Below are positions 1 to 12,575 of a stretch of DNA of 64,000 bases, one piece after another (positions within the stretch are counted from its first letter, which is position 1; each line of letters starts with the position of its first letter). The notes beneath the pieces are model-generated. The model ran no database searches. It was given only the letters and a program-made list of their open reading frames with translations, and was not told the DNA's origin. Both the position numbers and the translations under genes were made by a program. Source of the DNA: Pomacea canaliculata (Eukaryota; Mollusca; Gastropoda; Architaenioglossa; Ampullariidae); the NCBI RefSeq assembly GCF_003073045.1, contig NC_037598.1, positions 25,171,822 through 25,235,821 on the forward strand, in the 5' to 3' direction.

Positions 1-175
1 AGCCGCTGCGTTTCCATGACGACCGGCTGCGATTTTTTGCAACTCCCTGAGAGAAAAGCTGTGACGAGGCTGAAAGGTATTTGAGTAAAACAGTTCTACA
101 AGTAATTTTCAACATGCTCCGTATGTATTGTGCGTTTATCATCATCATCATCATGATCATCAATCAATCATCATC

Positions 176-212
<37 letters not shown>

Positions 213-1334
213 GCACCCTATCAGACCTTTAAAAAAATGGACAAAGTCAGGAGGCGTGTTTACGATTGTCCACGTACCTTTGCCTTCAAGTAGGCAGCAA
301 GTCCTTCCCAAGCCAGACCCTCGGGGTGCAGGTAGACCCTCAGGGGGGACAGTGAGGTCACAAGGACCGAGAACCGCCACACCAACGCCTCCTTCCAAGC
401 GACAAAAACGTCTTCGTCACGTGAGTCGGGGATGACCGTGGGGCTGTCGCTGGTGGTGTCGAAGACTTTCTTCTTTGAGTGGGCGTCTGTCCACGTCAGC
501 AAACTGGTCGGCAGCTTCAGCGCCACCCCTGAGCCACTGGGGGACAGGAAATGGTGGTACAATGATCACACACACACAGAGGAAAAATGAATGTACTATC
601 ATTTACATGCATGTATTTATACACTCCCTTTCCCCTCCGGAATGTAAGAAAATAAATGCTTTAAGGGCATCTTTCGCTCTGTCATTCCTACTCTGTGTGT
701 GAGAGAGAGAGAGAAAGAGAGAGCAAAAGCTCAAAGAACAAAACTTTCAGACGTAAGTCAAGAGGGACATACGAAAATTAAAAAAAAGACAAAGCTACAA
801 AACACAAAGAGATGGAAGAGAGGAAAACAACACGAGAGAGAGAGAGAGTCAGCGAAAGAATGAAAGAAACGACATATGCACCTGTTTTTCTTACCCCCCT
901 CCCTTTGTTGTATTCAGCACTCGTGTGTTCATCGTACCGAATGCAAAAACAAACAAAACAAAAGTCAACCAAAGCGAGAATCTGTCAATCATACACGACA
1001 ACAAGGGCATTAATTTGGCGAGCAGCTGCTACCTGTCATTGTTTCCTGCGCACGGTGCCAGAGTCATGCCGGCAGACATGTTGGACGGAAGTACCAGCAC
1101 CGAGAACTCCTCACAACTCCCAGATTCCTGGCGCACCCGGCTAACATTATTGGGTAGAAACAGGAAGGAGAGGTTGGTGCACGGAAGGTCTGTGTTGCAC
1201 CAGCTTCCTGCATTTCAGTCAAACAGGAAAAGATGTTTTATTTCATATCTTGAGGCGAAATTTTCTCCGAGGCAGAGGCTACATCACATCAAAACACCTT
1301 CTCTAGGTCTGGTGTGGCATGCACAGAGATATAA
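1..1334. other. Gene-poor stretch with simple repeats
   Basis: I see no convincing gene here. It holds an ATC trinucleotide array (about 138-212) and GA-rich purine tracts (about 703-724 and 825-848). The open frames in this part are short, and several only translate the trinucleotide array into runs of aspartate or isoleucine. Confidence 0.6.
138..212. repeat. (ATC)n microsatellite
   Basis: Roughly 75 bases of ATC repeat with a few interruptions, read directly. Confidence 0.95.
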
Positions 1335-1425
1335 CAGTGTGAGGAGACGGGATTTGAACCCAGGACACCTGATTGTTATGATATGGTGACAGGCCTAAGC
1401 CGTCGTGTGATTAGACTGCCCGTCA
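1335..1425 (-). repeat. tRNA-derived SINE remnant (minus strand)
   Basis: Read on the minus strand, this stretch contains a B-box-like motif GGTTCAAATCCCG preceded by an A-box-like region about 45 bases earlier, the spacing of a tRNA-derived pol III promoter. No full cloverleaf or acceptor stem can be drawn, so I call it a SINE head remnant and not a tRNA gene. Confidence 0.5.
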
Positions 1426-4220
1426 AAATGCGAGTCGAAACTAGAAGATTGTCATCATGAACAGCAGAATAGGAGAAATACTTTAGTTTGTTTTAATTTC
1501 TCTCTCTCGCACTCTCTCTCTCTCACACACACACACTCACACACATACACACATATCTCACGCGTGCACCAAACCAGACAGTTATACAAACCTTTGCTAG
1601 AGTTGTTGGTTCTGAGACAAAGCACTTCCGGCTGGTTCAGAAAGCTTTGTATTTTGGGAATTATGTTCACCTGCGGAAGAACATAAGATAGAGCATAACT
1701 AACTTCATCCTTTCCACAAGCACGCAGTGAGTGCAGCTCACCATTCTAGGTGGACATGCCAGGCGGAAGTGCTCTACTTTTCAAAGTATACAATTTCTGT
1801 AAAGTTAATTAAGGTTAACTTAAAGTTGTTAGGTGACTAAAAATAAATCCCAGTAAGAGAAAGTAGTCCTACCATGGACTAAATCTTTTAACCACTACAC
1901 TATGCTTTTATCTTTGCATGGATGTGAGTAGATGGATTGATGTCTGTCTGCCGAGACCAACGCTTGGTCTTTTCACGAACTAATATCCCTGGACTGCTGG
2001 CAGACGATTTTTCCAGTTAACTGCTAAAAACAAGGCATTAGACGACAGCTTCCGGTTTATTCACATTCTTTGTTACAGCTAGCTAACACAAGCCCACCCG
2101 CCTTCAGCGAAAAAAAAAATCACTCGTCAACCGGAAGACACCCAGAAAGTCTGGCGTCTGTAGCTGTGGTTCCCTCCTGCACCTTGGCGAGATAAAAAGA
2201 GAATTCACGATACTCGTATATCATCCAATGATCTTGCGACCACATTTTTTTTTATTCTGCAAACACCCTCTTTTCTAAAAATAGCTCGGAGTGCGTGGGT
2301 GCCAGTTCAGTCAAAGGATGAAACAAAAACATCCGGGTGCTTGCTGCAGTTTACTGTTTATTTGTTCAGAGCCTTGTCTCCGTCTGCGGGATTTATCTCC
2401 TCATCATTCTTTTTCTTTGCGAACTGCGCTTCATCCGAGCGTGCTCTACCTCAGGGACTTAGAGAAAAAAACAACAAAAGAGTTTAAAGCAGATAAACAT
2501 GTTATCCTCGGCACCCGACTGGTACAGACGCAGATAAAATTGAGGTTTGAAGGGGCATCCATTGCAAGTCTTAGCACACCTGCTAGTCGGTGATGACTGG
2601 GGTGACGAGGATGGTGCGATGACAATGATGACAGTTACCTGTTGGTGATGTTTGACAGAATGATGTCCCATGGAGGTGACCACACAGTCGTCCTGAGCCT
2701 TGCTGCTGGTGTTCAGACACAGAAGTATACTCCACTGACCAGTGCTGGGCTCCACTTCTGGAATTTATCAACAAAACAAACAAGAAAACAAAAGAGGGTT
2801 TGTGTGTTGGTGGAGGGAGGGAGAGAGCTAGGGGGAGTGAGTGAGTCTATACAATCTGAAGGATGGTGAATGAATTTGTAAGAGATATTTGATGCAACTT
2901 TGTGTGTGTGGGCGCTTTGAGTCTGCCTCTGTTGGTCGGATAAGGCGCTCTATAAATAAACATGTTTTAACACATATTTTTATTTAGTTTCAGGAGAGAA
3001 TCAACGAAAAACAAAACATTACAGCATTAACTGGATTTTGCTCTTCGTGTTTTCTCACACGTGTACTTAATCTAGAGCAATATATTGACTAATTAAAATA
3101 GAAGAGAAAACTAGATAAGCGTGACACAAAGATGACTGCATTTATATAACAAAGTTTCATGTCAAGCACTACAATGAATGTTCAGCGCTAAATGGATAAA
3201 AAAGAACAAACGAATAAACGAGAAAAGGAACAAGGGAATGAAAAAATAACAATCAGTATTACGAAAGAAGGATTTGTTGGCAGGGTGATAATACAGGACG
3301 ATGGCGGTGGTGGTGGTGGTAGTGATGATGATGATGATGATCGAAGAATACCTTTGTTGGATGAGAATTCCACCACAGTGGAATGTCTCCGGAAAGCAGA
3401 TTCCACCAGAGACACGTCGAGCTCTCGCCAAGGACCGGATCCCTGGACCACAACACGGACAGCGCCACCATCGTGAGACTGAAGCCGCTCCTCCGTCTGT
3501 GGGAACAGTCACAGATGATTTATTTATTTATTTATTCATTCATTCATTTATTGAGTTATTGAGTGAGTGAATGAGTGAGTGAGCAAGTGAGTGAGTCTTT
3601 CAGACGAAGGGGACAGAGTTTCTTCCTGACAACCCTTGCCGAGAATAAAGACAGAAAAACAAAAGCTGACGAGGGCGATTGTAGCGGCCTACTTCATGGA
3701 GGTTCAAAGCCAAAGCAAATACGCAACAGCAAAATGACTTCCGCAGATTCCTCTGCAACTTCCTGCTGGGTATGCCCAGGCTTGGCTCAGTTATCTCCAC
3801 TTGCCCACTTCCGGTACGGACAGAGTGCTTTAAAACTGACTCAAAGTCAGATTGAGGCAGAGATGGTGAAAGTTTATTTTCTCTTCCTTCGTCAGTCACA
3901 GTCTTCGGCTTCACACATTTCTTCTCACGGCCCCCACTTACCTCCACACACTCATCCTCACGTGCGCATCTCGTCTAGAGCGCGCCACGGCATTGCTGTC
4001 GATGAGGATGATTCGCTCAGCGTATCGTTTGCTTCCATTCCTCCTCTGGCATCACGTCGGCTGGGGGTAAAGGTCATGTCTCGATCGTCAAGGGTCAGAA
4101 GCCATGTTCCAAGACTTCTTTTCAACCCTCTCTTTATTCACACATCCCTCCCAACCCAAACTTTCCCTAACCCTAACCCTGATTCTTTCTGACTTTCTTC
4201 TACGTGGAGACATCGTTTAG
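1426..4220. other. Intergenic; microsatellites and SINE tail
   Basis: Contains a TC/CA-rich array (about 1498-1553), a SINE/LINE-type tail at 2900-2965, a GGT/GAT array (about 3302-3343) and TTTA/TTCA runs near 3520-3560. A 205-codon open frame at 3575-4192 has no domain, a non-ATG first codon and low-complexity composition, so I do not call it a gene. Confidence 0.5.
2900..2965 (+). repeat. SINE-type 3' tail fragment
   Basis: The stretch has GGCGCTTTGAG followed by AAGGCGCTCTATAAATA, the arrangement found at the 3' ends of several tRNA-SINEs and their partner LINEs (a paired GGCGCT followed by TATAAATA). No head is visible upstream. Confidence 0.45.
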
Positions 4221-4224
4221 ACGA

Positions 4225-4480
4225 GCGCTGGATGGGAGTCCGGGAGTGCAGTGGTAACAACACTCACTAGTCACCCCTGCAGTGAGAGGCCCTGGGTTCA
4301 GATCTCGTCTCAGGACACCTGTTCGCAGGTCCGGGCGTGGGAAGTTTTCTTCACGTTCTCCGGCTTTACATAGACTTTACCAGACTTGGGCAAATGTTCG
4401 TTCATCATCTCTCCCCTTAAGAACGATATGTAGACGAGTGTAACTTATTTTATACGACTCCCCATTATCTCATCTCATTT
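4225..4480 (+). repeat. tRNA-derived SINE
   Basis: An A-box-like region (GTGCAGTGGTAACAAC) is followed about 60 bases later by a B-box-like GGGTTCAGATCTCG. A non-tRNA body follows with CCTTAAGAACGATATG near its end. The second element at 22826-23035 shares the same B box and the CAGAACGATGA end motif, which supports one SINE family. Confidence 0.6.
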
Positions 4481-7400
4481 TCAATCCTAATCATCTATTT
4501 TCGCCTTTAATGAGCTCATCTGCCTATCATTTACTACACTTCTGAAATGAGAAGCCAGTGAAAGAGAATTTCTTGAGTTTTTTGGTAAAATGTCGAGGTC
4601 GTAAAATGTAAAGTGTCAGGCCCCGCCCTGAGTTCCAGTTATTTATGGTTCCACCCCAGACTTGCCGAGCTCAACTGTGGTCAAGGGCCACCTGGAGTAT
4701 GTGCCGCTTGCTGCTCGGGTGACTTTCCCACCTTCTAACTTTCACGCAGAAGAGCGTGTTTGTTGAACCTCGCCCCCCGCAAGCCGATGTTTTCCATGGG
4801 GAACGGTTGAGTTGCTGCGAGAACCTTTGAAACTTCACAAGATGAGGTCAGCCGGGTATCGCTGTCACGTGGCAGGGTCACGCGCGCACTTTTCCCAAGT
4901 CAGGGACGGGATGGCAAACGAAGGGAGATGAGGAGGAGTAAGAAGTTAGTGTGAGAGTGAGAGAGTGAGAGAGCAGGAAGGCGGCAAACAAACTCTTATC
5001 ATGAGTTCACACACAAGCCAACGTTTCTCAGCTCATCGCTTTTAAAAATGTATCAGAGGCTGCTGCAGGTGGTGTGTACAAACAGTGATGTGGATGTCGG
5101 GACAGGAGAACACTTCTATTTGCCCCCCTATCCCCCCCAACTGAATACAATGACTCGTTTGAGGAAAAACCCTAGAAATGAACCCGTCACAATCTCAAGT
5201 TTATCTTAATAAATCCATTTTCAGAAAAAACTTTTTGTAATATAAATGAGTAAAGTGAACACTTTAATTTCGAAGGTCTTGATCATCAAGAGAAACAACA
5301 AAGTAGTAAAGAGGAAGAAAGCGATGTTGGTGGTGGTGGTAAATGTATTCTCCACATTCTCTTTGAGGTCGTGGGTGTGAGAGAAATGTATACACACAGG
5401 GTTGTAGACGGTACACAATCATCACAGTAATGAACTCTTTATTACTTAATCAATTTTTAGTTGATCACAGTAGACTGAAACTGTAGTCTATCCAGACTTT
5501 CTCTCTCCCCCTCCCTGTGTGTGCCTCTGTGCCAGTCACTGGTGACGTCACACGTATAACGGTACACAATGACAGTTTTTGTTGTTGTTGTTGTTGTTTG
5601 AAACTTTACGACCATTAATTAATACTTTCCCAGGGCCAGTTCATCAACTCGTTTTGACACTGACATAAGAACAAGTCTTGTCGCCATAGTCACTATATTT
5701 CGGTGCTCAGCAGGAAATGACGTAGTTAGTAGGAAATGACATAAACCGCAGGAACGCAGGGTTGTCCTCTATAGCGCAGTGGGTCGAGTGACCTGACTTT
5801 CATTCCAGACATACGCGCAATCCCGATGCAGAAGGTGTTCAAAGCCCCGAGGGTCTGAACACACCAGCCTCGTTTCCGCCTCAACACAACCAGTGGAGCA
5901 AAACGCATTTCGCGGTGCAGCCGTTGGTACGAGAGGTCAGCGAGTGACCCCGACTACACTGCGCACAGTGTGCAGCGCCACAAGCCTCCCTTTGTCCCCT
6001 TCTCTTGGACTGTAGGGAGTGGTTGGTGGGATGGAGACTTCTGTCAAGTGTCGTTTCGTTTCTTATCGGCCGATGCCGCCACCTGCGTGTAGACTGTAGA
6101 GTGTTCTTATCAGGGAGGTGGAGGGAGGAGGTAGCGAGGGGTCAGATGACGTCACAAGTAGAGGACGCGTGGGATACGTTTGTTCCTCCACACATACACT
6201 CTCTACAAACATCATACACACACATACACACAAAAAGCACAGAGCACAAAGCCCCGGATCTTGCGATGCTACGTCCTGCAAAGTCACGTGCACCAAACGT
6301 GAAATTTACGTTTTACGTAGCTGTCTGGTTTGAATAAAGATGCAGCTGATATATATGTATGCTACAACAATGTGCAGCAATGTTTAATGATTTGGCTACA
6401 AGGCTCTTTCAATGAACATAATCCAGCCATCTTTCTTGCGGTGGGTTTGAAAACTTTAAACAATATGGCTAACAACGAAAACATCCGAGACAAGTTTAGA
6501 GACAGCAGACGTAGGTACCTGAACCCACACAGACATACAAACATACACAGATGGAATGGGTGGGTGGATACAAGGAGAGAAAACATTTTAAACACCCGCC
6601 GGCGGTGCTCCTGTGCCACGTGTTGCACTCGTGTCATTATTAACGAGCTCAGTGACATCTCGTCACAACCTCCCTCAGCACCTCCTCAGTCCCGCCTGCT
6701 GCCAGCAGCTGCAGCAGCTGTGAGTCATCTGACAGATAATGATGTGGATGACTCGGGTTACTAACAGGTTGAAGCCTCTTACCGCCTATAACAGCTTTTT
6801 CTTCTGTAACTAGAGAAAAGAAAACGACAAAAGCTGAAGCAAATAAATGAATGTGCCAGAAGGAAGTGAGCTCACGGCTAGATAAATGTTTCTCCAATAA
6901 TGACAAAAAATAATTTTTGAATTCCCTTTTGACAAGATTAAGTACACAGCTGTTCTAGAGATGCATGTCGACCTCTGTACATGTGGACAACAGTACCAGC
7001 ACCTGCCACACATCTCGTGGGTTCATCTTCGTCAACAAATCTCAGTTAACCACATTGAAACACGTTAAAATGAAAAATGGAGAATAAGTCTACAGAAGAA
7101 GAAAATATCAATTAGAGGAATCAGATGCACAAGCTCTGTCCTGAAACTTCACTCGCCATCCTTAAAAAAAAAACGGGTGAGAAGATAGATGGATACAGGA
7201 GAGTTTGTATCAACCTTTCCCAGCTCTGATTATCGCGATGCAGTTTGCAATGAAGTTGATAACTATCATCGGCAAAACCCGACAGGCATTAAACGACTTT
7301 GACCTTTGACCCCTCTTTCCCTGTAAGCTTTCTTTCGTTCCGCCAGGCACGGGAACCCTCATTTGAACCACAATGCCCACATCAGGGGTCTCGGGATGTC

Positions 7401-9690
7401 CTCAGCACTCGGTGCACCCAGGGTGCAAGACTCTTGCTCAGTGCACTTTGCTACATTCACCCACCCCTGTAGGTCCCAGCATGGCTGACATTACAACCCT
7501 CGACAAGACTGTGTGTCAAGTGTGGTACACAGGTTGTTTTAATATTGCAGGTTGGGCAACGAGGTAAGCTAAATATAGCAAGTCGTCAACAACTGGTGGG
7601 TGTGTCATTGCGATGACGTGGATAAGAGGCTATGATGCCCTCGGGAGGTCTATTTATAGTCTTGCCACCAGTTCAACAAAGATGCTCTCTCATTTCGTGT
7701 GTGTGTGAGCGCGTGTGTGTATGTGTATGTAAAATAAAACCTTTATTCAATCAACAAAAACATCATTCAGTGGTGGTGAGAGTTTAAAACATAATGTATA
7801 AGATGTTAAATGTTAACACTAATTGGCAACAGACCTGTATCCAGCTTCGCCATCACCTGATTTTGTTGAGAACTATTGAGCTAAAAAGAAAAGCGAGTAA
7901 GCAGACCTACTCTGAGAAACAAGATGGTCTTTCCTTTCGGTTCCTGCGAGTGCTTTAAGATGGTTGTACGAAGTCAGAAAAAAAAAAAAAAAAAAAAAAA
8001 AAAAGAAGTGTAGCTGCCATGCTTGCGTATCTTTGTTTAACTTGTTTTCTTGTCGATCTTATTCCTGTCTTCTCTTGGCTCTTGCTGGCACTTTATTTTC
8101 GTCCCCTGCATGTCAAGACCAGGAATTGCAGGAAGGTCACAATGGCAACCAGTCTTGAGACATGTCACAGACACAACATTTGTCAAAACGATTAGTTGAA
8201 CGATGCCAGAAACATTCTGGCTTTCCTTGCTGGCTTGCTTCAACAGCTAATTGGCCGTTTTAATTGAATCAGAACCTCACCTTTTTCTTGCTTTGGTTAT
8301 AAGGCAACTTGAGTTGTCCCTGAACTCTTCAGAAGAGAGAAAGAGTTTCCACAGAGCTTCGTTTCCAGAACAAAAGAATCGTTCACGAGACAAGGTTCTG
8401 TCAGATGTCAAGGCCAAACATCTCGTTCGTCATTCGCTTCTAAACGGTTCTTCTGTCTGCGGACTGGACAGGGTGCACGTGACGTAGGATTTGAAAACGA
8501 GGTTTATTTATGTGGCAAGCCTTTTTTTACCGTGTGTGAGAGAGAGAAGATAGTGAAGACGAAAGTACGATTATCAGGACGCCGGTGGCGCTAGTGTGTA
8601 TTGGCACGAGATAGTAGAGTTCTCTCCCGCTGCACCCATTCATTATCCTTTCTTGTCTCGTGTGTAGCATTCAGGGTCATCAACTTTTCCATTCACTCCT
8701 TCCATTTTCCCTTCCTGCCCGACGACGATCGAAGTTTGGTGAAGAAATAAATAAAAGGTTAAAAGTCTGTAATACGATTGAAGGTGTTTTGGTATCGAGC
8801 ACAATGACGAGTGATGTGCAAGTAGACAATAAATTAGAGAAGAGATTAAAAGAAAAATATCGGCTTTTAGTGGATGAAATAACAACATCTTTATGAGGAA
8901 CACAGAAGACTCAGAAACGGTCGGGGGAAAAAGAAGAGAAAGTGAGATGGAGGGTGAAACAGGAGTGGACAGGGCTTCTGAACATGTCAGCTTGTCTGAC
9001 CCCTTCCACAGCATTACTATCAATTAATAACAAAAGTTTCTGTGTTTAGACCGTTGCGCAGTTTCTAGGAAGGAATGATAAGACAGATTGGTTTACAGAC
9101 TGCCGTTGTCAAGACAACAGGTGTTGTGACTAAAGCTGGAGTAGGATGCTCAGATCACCTTAGGGTCTGGTTGGCTTTTGAAAAAACTTTCTGGTTTATT
9201 GTTTTTACTTTTTATTTGACATGGTAGGTTAGCCAGCTGTAAAGGGGAGAATTATGCACGGCCTGTCCCAAAAAGCCACTCAACACAATTTTCAACAGTC
9301 TGAAGACCAGATTGTGATGTGCGAACCTTGATATTTGCTGTCAAACATCCATGTGTCGTAAAATTTCAAACTGTTATAAGGATGTTGAACACATTTTGAA
9401 AAATAGACCTACTCACTCGGTTTCAGATTTTTTTTTATATTTTACAAGACAAACGACACGTGTTTAGGTCTTTCTCCGAGATAGGTATCAAGAAGTGATT
9501 TAACCAGAAAGACAAACAAAAGACAAACGTATCCAGCCTGTGTGTACGCCTGATAAGCCAGTCAATGAGTGGATGTGTTTGTGCGCCTGCTGATTCGTGT
9601 ATGCGACTACAAACAATAAATCTCTTCACTTTCTATTCATCCTTACCTTTTGCAAGACTCCTACAAGCTGAGCGTATCTCTCTCTGGAGG
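4481..9690. other. Intergenic, no gene recognised
   Basis: No open frame here has a domain, a consistent splice structure or a likely start. It contains a TTG array (about 5577-5598), a 27-base A run at 7978-8004 and CA/GT-rich patches. The short frames at 7373, 8251 and 8660 were examined and left uncalled. Confidence 0.5.
7978..8004. repeat. Poly(A) run, 27 bases
   Basis: Uninterrupted A tract. It could be the tail of a retroposed sequence, but no target-site duplication or body could be recognised beside it. Confidence 0.9.
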
Positions 9691-10014
9691 TCAAGCCGCA
9701 CGTGACCCCACAGACGAAAACGTGGTCGTCGACGACAATCCGCCATGTTGGCCGTCGTGACGTCTCTCGCCGTCACGTGACAGAGTCTGGGGCACCTGCC
9801 CGATGCTATTTCCGTCGCTGTCGTCGGGTGTCGGCTGCACCCGCACAAGCCAGGTCAGATGATGGCTGAGGTGAAGGGTTATCGTCATCGACGCAAGAGT
9901 GACGATCATCAGAACAAAGACACCCTCTCGCGATGACGTCATGGGCTTCGTGCACCTGCGGCTTCCGGTGGAGTGGTCGTTCCTGGCCTCGCCTGTCTGA
10001 GTGCACAGGGCCAT
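9691..10014 (-). CDS. Candidate membrane-protein exon (unidentified)
   Basis: I do not recognise this gene. On the minus strand a pyrimidine-rich tract ending TTGTAG (acceptor near 10026) leads into an exon with ATG at 10014 in a good Kozak context (CAGTCATGG). The frame gives 107 residues: a polar N-terminal stretch of about 29, a hydrophobic segment at about residues 32-57 that could be a single membrane span, then a polar Ser/Asp/Arg-rich tail ending at TGA. The local GC content is higher than in the flanks, as expected for coding DNA. A second frame starting at 9848 runs into an AAAAG|GTAAGG donor near 9650, so the true exon may end there in another frame. No homolog is recalled and no partner exon was found. 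Confidence 0.3.
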   Translation of the reverse strand: MALCTQTGEARNDHSTGSRRCTKPMTSSREGVFVLMIVTLASMTITLHLSHHLTWLVRVQPTPDDSDGNSIGQVPQTLSRDGERRHDGQHGGLSSTTTFSSVGSRAA

Positions 10015-10026
10015 GACTGTTCATTC

Positions 10027-12219
10027 TACAACAGAGAGCGAGAGAGTATTATAGGGGGAAAACCCCGACAAATACAAAACCTTTCTGGTATAACTGATTG
10101 TTTTTACATGAACTTCAAACAGTGCTCCTCAGAAGTCCTCGGATTTTTTTTTTTTTTTACCAAATTCTATGAAACATAAAAGAAAGTCGCTGTGTTTGAA
10201 CACACAACAAGACGATCATTTGATAATCCAATGCACTGACTGACGACGAACATTGGCAGTGTGAGTTTTAGAAAGAACAAACACTTGGCAGTCGGTGCTT
10301 CGAGAAATTTGGAACTGCAAGAAGGGTTGTATTCTTTATTGTCTGTGACGTACCTTGGCTGCATCTGCAACCAAACCCAGCAACAGTTGTTTCTTTTTTG
10401 TTGGGAGGAGCTGCACTTGGAGGAGAGGGCACACGGGTTAGAGATCTCTGTAGTAAGAGACAAGAAGGAAACTTCCAGAGAAATTCTGACGAAATAAAAA
10501 TCTTGGCAGTAACAAGAATTGTTCTCCTGCGCTCTACCTGCTTCGTTCTGTATGTTGGCCTGCCTCCCTGGATGGCTGCTTGCAGAGAAGGAAATGAGAG
10601 AGAGATAACTACATTTTATTTATGTTTGAGACCGTATAAAGTTTTCCATTAGCAGTATCATGCATGATGCATGTACACACAGTGTTGTATACTATTTTGT
10701 GTACATGTGTGTACGTGTTATCTATGTGTCTGCCACGGTGAAAGGAATCCAAGTCACCACGTGGTCTGGATTAGGTGGTTACATACACACATGACACTTG
10801 CAAAACTGGATGTACGCCTTCTTTTGACATCTAAGTATGAACAACAAGGGACATTCTTGCTGGAAGGCAGCAGTGGGATGAGGGACTGAACTCAACCACC
10901 CGTAACCCAGACAATATTTGTGAGCAGTTTGTTGACACCGTGAAGCCATCCTGCTTCCATTGCCTGTTCTTGTGTACAAAGGCTCCTTAACAACCGATGA
11001 ATCCATTTTCGTGGTCAATTTCGAAAACCTTCTTTGTGTAACAGGGAAAATCAGCTTAGAAATACTTGAAATAAACTTCGTCGGAACTGCGCCAAGAATT
11101 TCTTAACGTAACAAGAAAAGTTTTCTTTGTAGGAAAAGCTGGGAAGAGTTGCATGTAATATTTTCAAAATAAGCCTTAAACACTCGGACTTAAGTGTAAG
11201 TCGACTTTGATAAGTTTGGTTTCAAAAGTCATCTTGCCAATTATAACTCATTTTCAGGTTCAAGACCTGGCATGCACACCAGCCCCCAGGGACTTTTAAT
11301 TACACCAAAACACTTGGGCCGAACCTCGTTCGACATGCAGCCGAGTCCTTTTCTTTCTGGCTTTTACTACTTCTCTTTCTGTTTGTATATGTGTTTGTCT
11401 GTCCTTTCTTTCATCTATTTTTCAGTCTGCTTGCCCATCTTTCTGTCATCTTGAGTCCATTGCTCACCACATTTGGCAGAATGTTAATTTTTGTATATAT
11501 TATTTTCAACAGCCGTGTGCTTATGTATTCTCTTCGGCAAAACGGTTGATGGTGAAGCGAGGTGGGTATGTATCAATATTTCAAGAATATCATCTAGACA
11601 AACAGTAATGTAAACAGACGCAAGCTTACAAAGTTAAGACAAGATAATATTGTGCAAGTTTCAATGAAAAGACTATAGAATCCTGGAGGTGAGGCTCGTC
11701 TTGGGGAATACGAGGCCTGAAGTGTCGCTGTCAATGGGGGGATTCATCGGGATGTCTTATCGCTCTCTGCTTTGGTCGAGTTGACGCCAACCACGCAGAG
11801 TGAATCTGTCTGATTATCGCCGACATTTTGACACTCAACTTGTGCAGCCCACCCCGCTCCCCAGATGACGACAGCAGTGTAACTGCCAAACTGAAAATGT
11901 GCACCACGTGACTTCAGCCACTCGACACATGGCGTCTAAAGTCTCGGAAAAGCCACCAGCTCAAGCACATTTTTTTTCTTTTTATTTCTCAGGTGTGATT
12001 TCTTCTTTTTCTTACACACACACAGGTACATGCACACACACACACACAGAGAAACACACACGTGTACATGTTCTCTTTCTCTCTCTCATACACACATCCC
12101 TTAGTTCAGTCATGCTGCCACCCGTTTGTCGGAACAAGCCTGATATCATTAGTCTTGATCCACTGCCTTCCACATCATACTGAGCCTGAAAATGAGAAAG
12201 GTTAGTTTTCTTGGTTTGT
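10027..12219. other. Intergenic, no gene recognised
   Basis: Contains a T run at about 10146-10158 and CA/TC simple repeats near 12015-12090. I see no exon with both a splice pair and coding-like composition. Confidence 0.5.
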
Positions 12220-12575
12220 TTACCATTCCATGCAAACCTCAAACATGTTCGGAGTAATGGGAGGTGACTGGTGTAAACTACAGTCCACAGTCGTGGTGCC
12301 AGCTACATCCACTCCAGCTGTGACATCTGTCCTGTCCATTGTCGTCTGTGAGTTCACCAGAACCAAGGGCTGCTGTGGATGATCAACGTTCGTTTGGGTT
12401 TTGCAGCCACCAGCTGCGCCACCTGCTGGTCCCCAGCTGTAGTTGCTCGTGCATCGTAATGTCCTCCCAGCCTCCACCATGTTGGGGAGGAAAGTCTTTC
12501 TGTGCCACAGGTGAGGTCAGAAAGTCGGTGTACGTGTCCTCTTTGCTGGTATTTAACTGAGGGTTCGCCTTTTTT
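12220..12575 (-). other. Possible coding remnant, two overlapping frames
   Basis: Two minus-strand frames overlap here. One is open from about 12575 to a TGA at 12383-12385, and the other starts with ATG at 12480 and stays open to 12220. Both have coding-like composition. This could be one coding region with a frameshift, or one real exon plus chance. No domain is recognised and no strong acceptor lies upstream. Confidence 0.2.

Noticed and set aside
81..398. Frames rich in Ile or Asp around 140-212
   Set aside because: They translate an ATC microsatellite and have no other coding evidence.
3575..4192. A 205-codon plus-strand frame
   Set aside because: It starts with a non-ATG codon in a simple-repeat tract, has no domain and low-complexity composition, and overlaps a minus-strand frame of similar quality.
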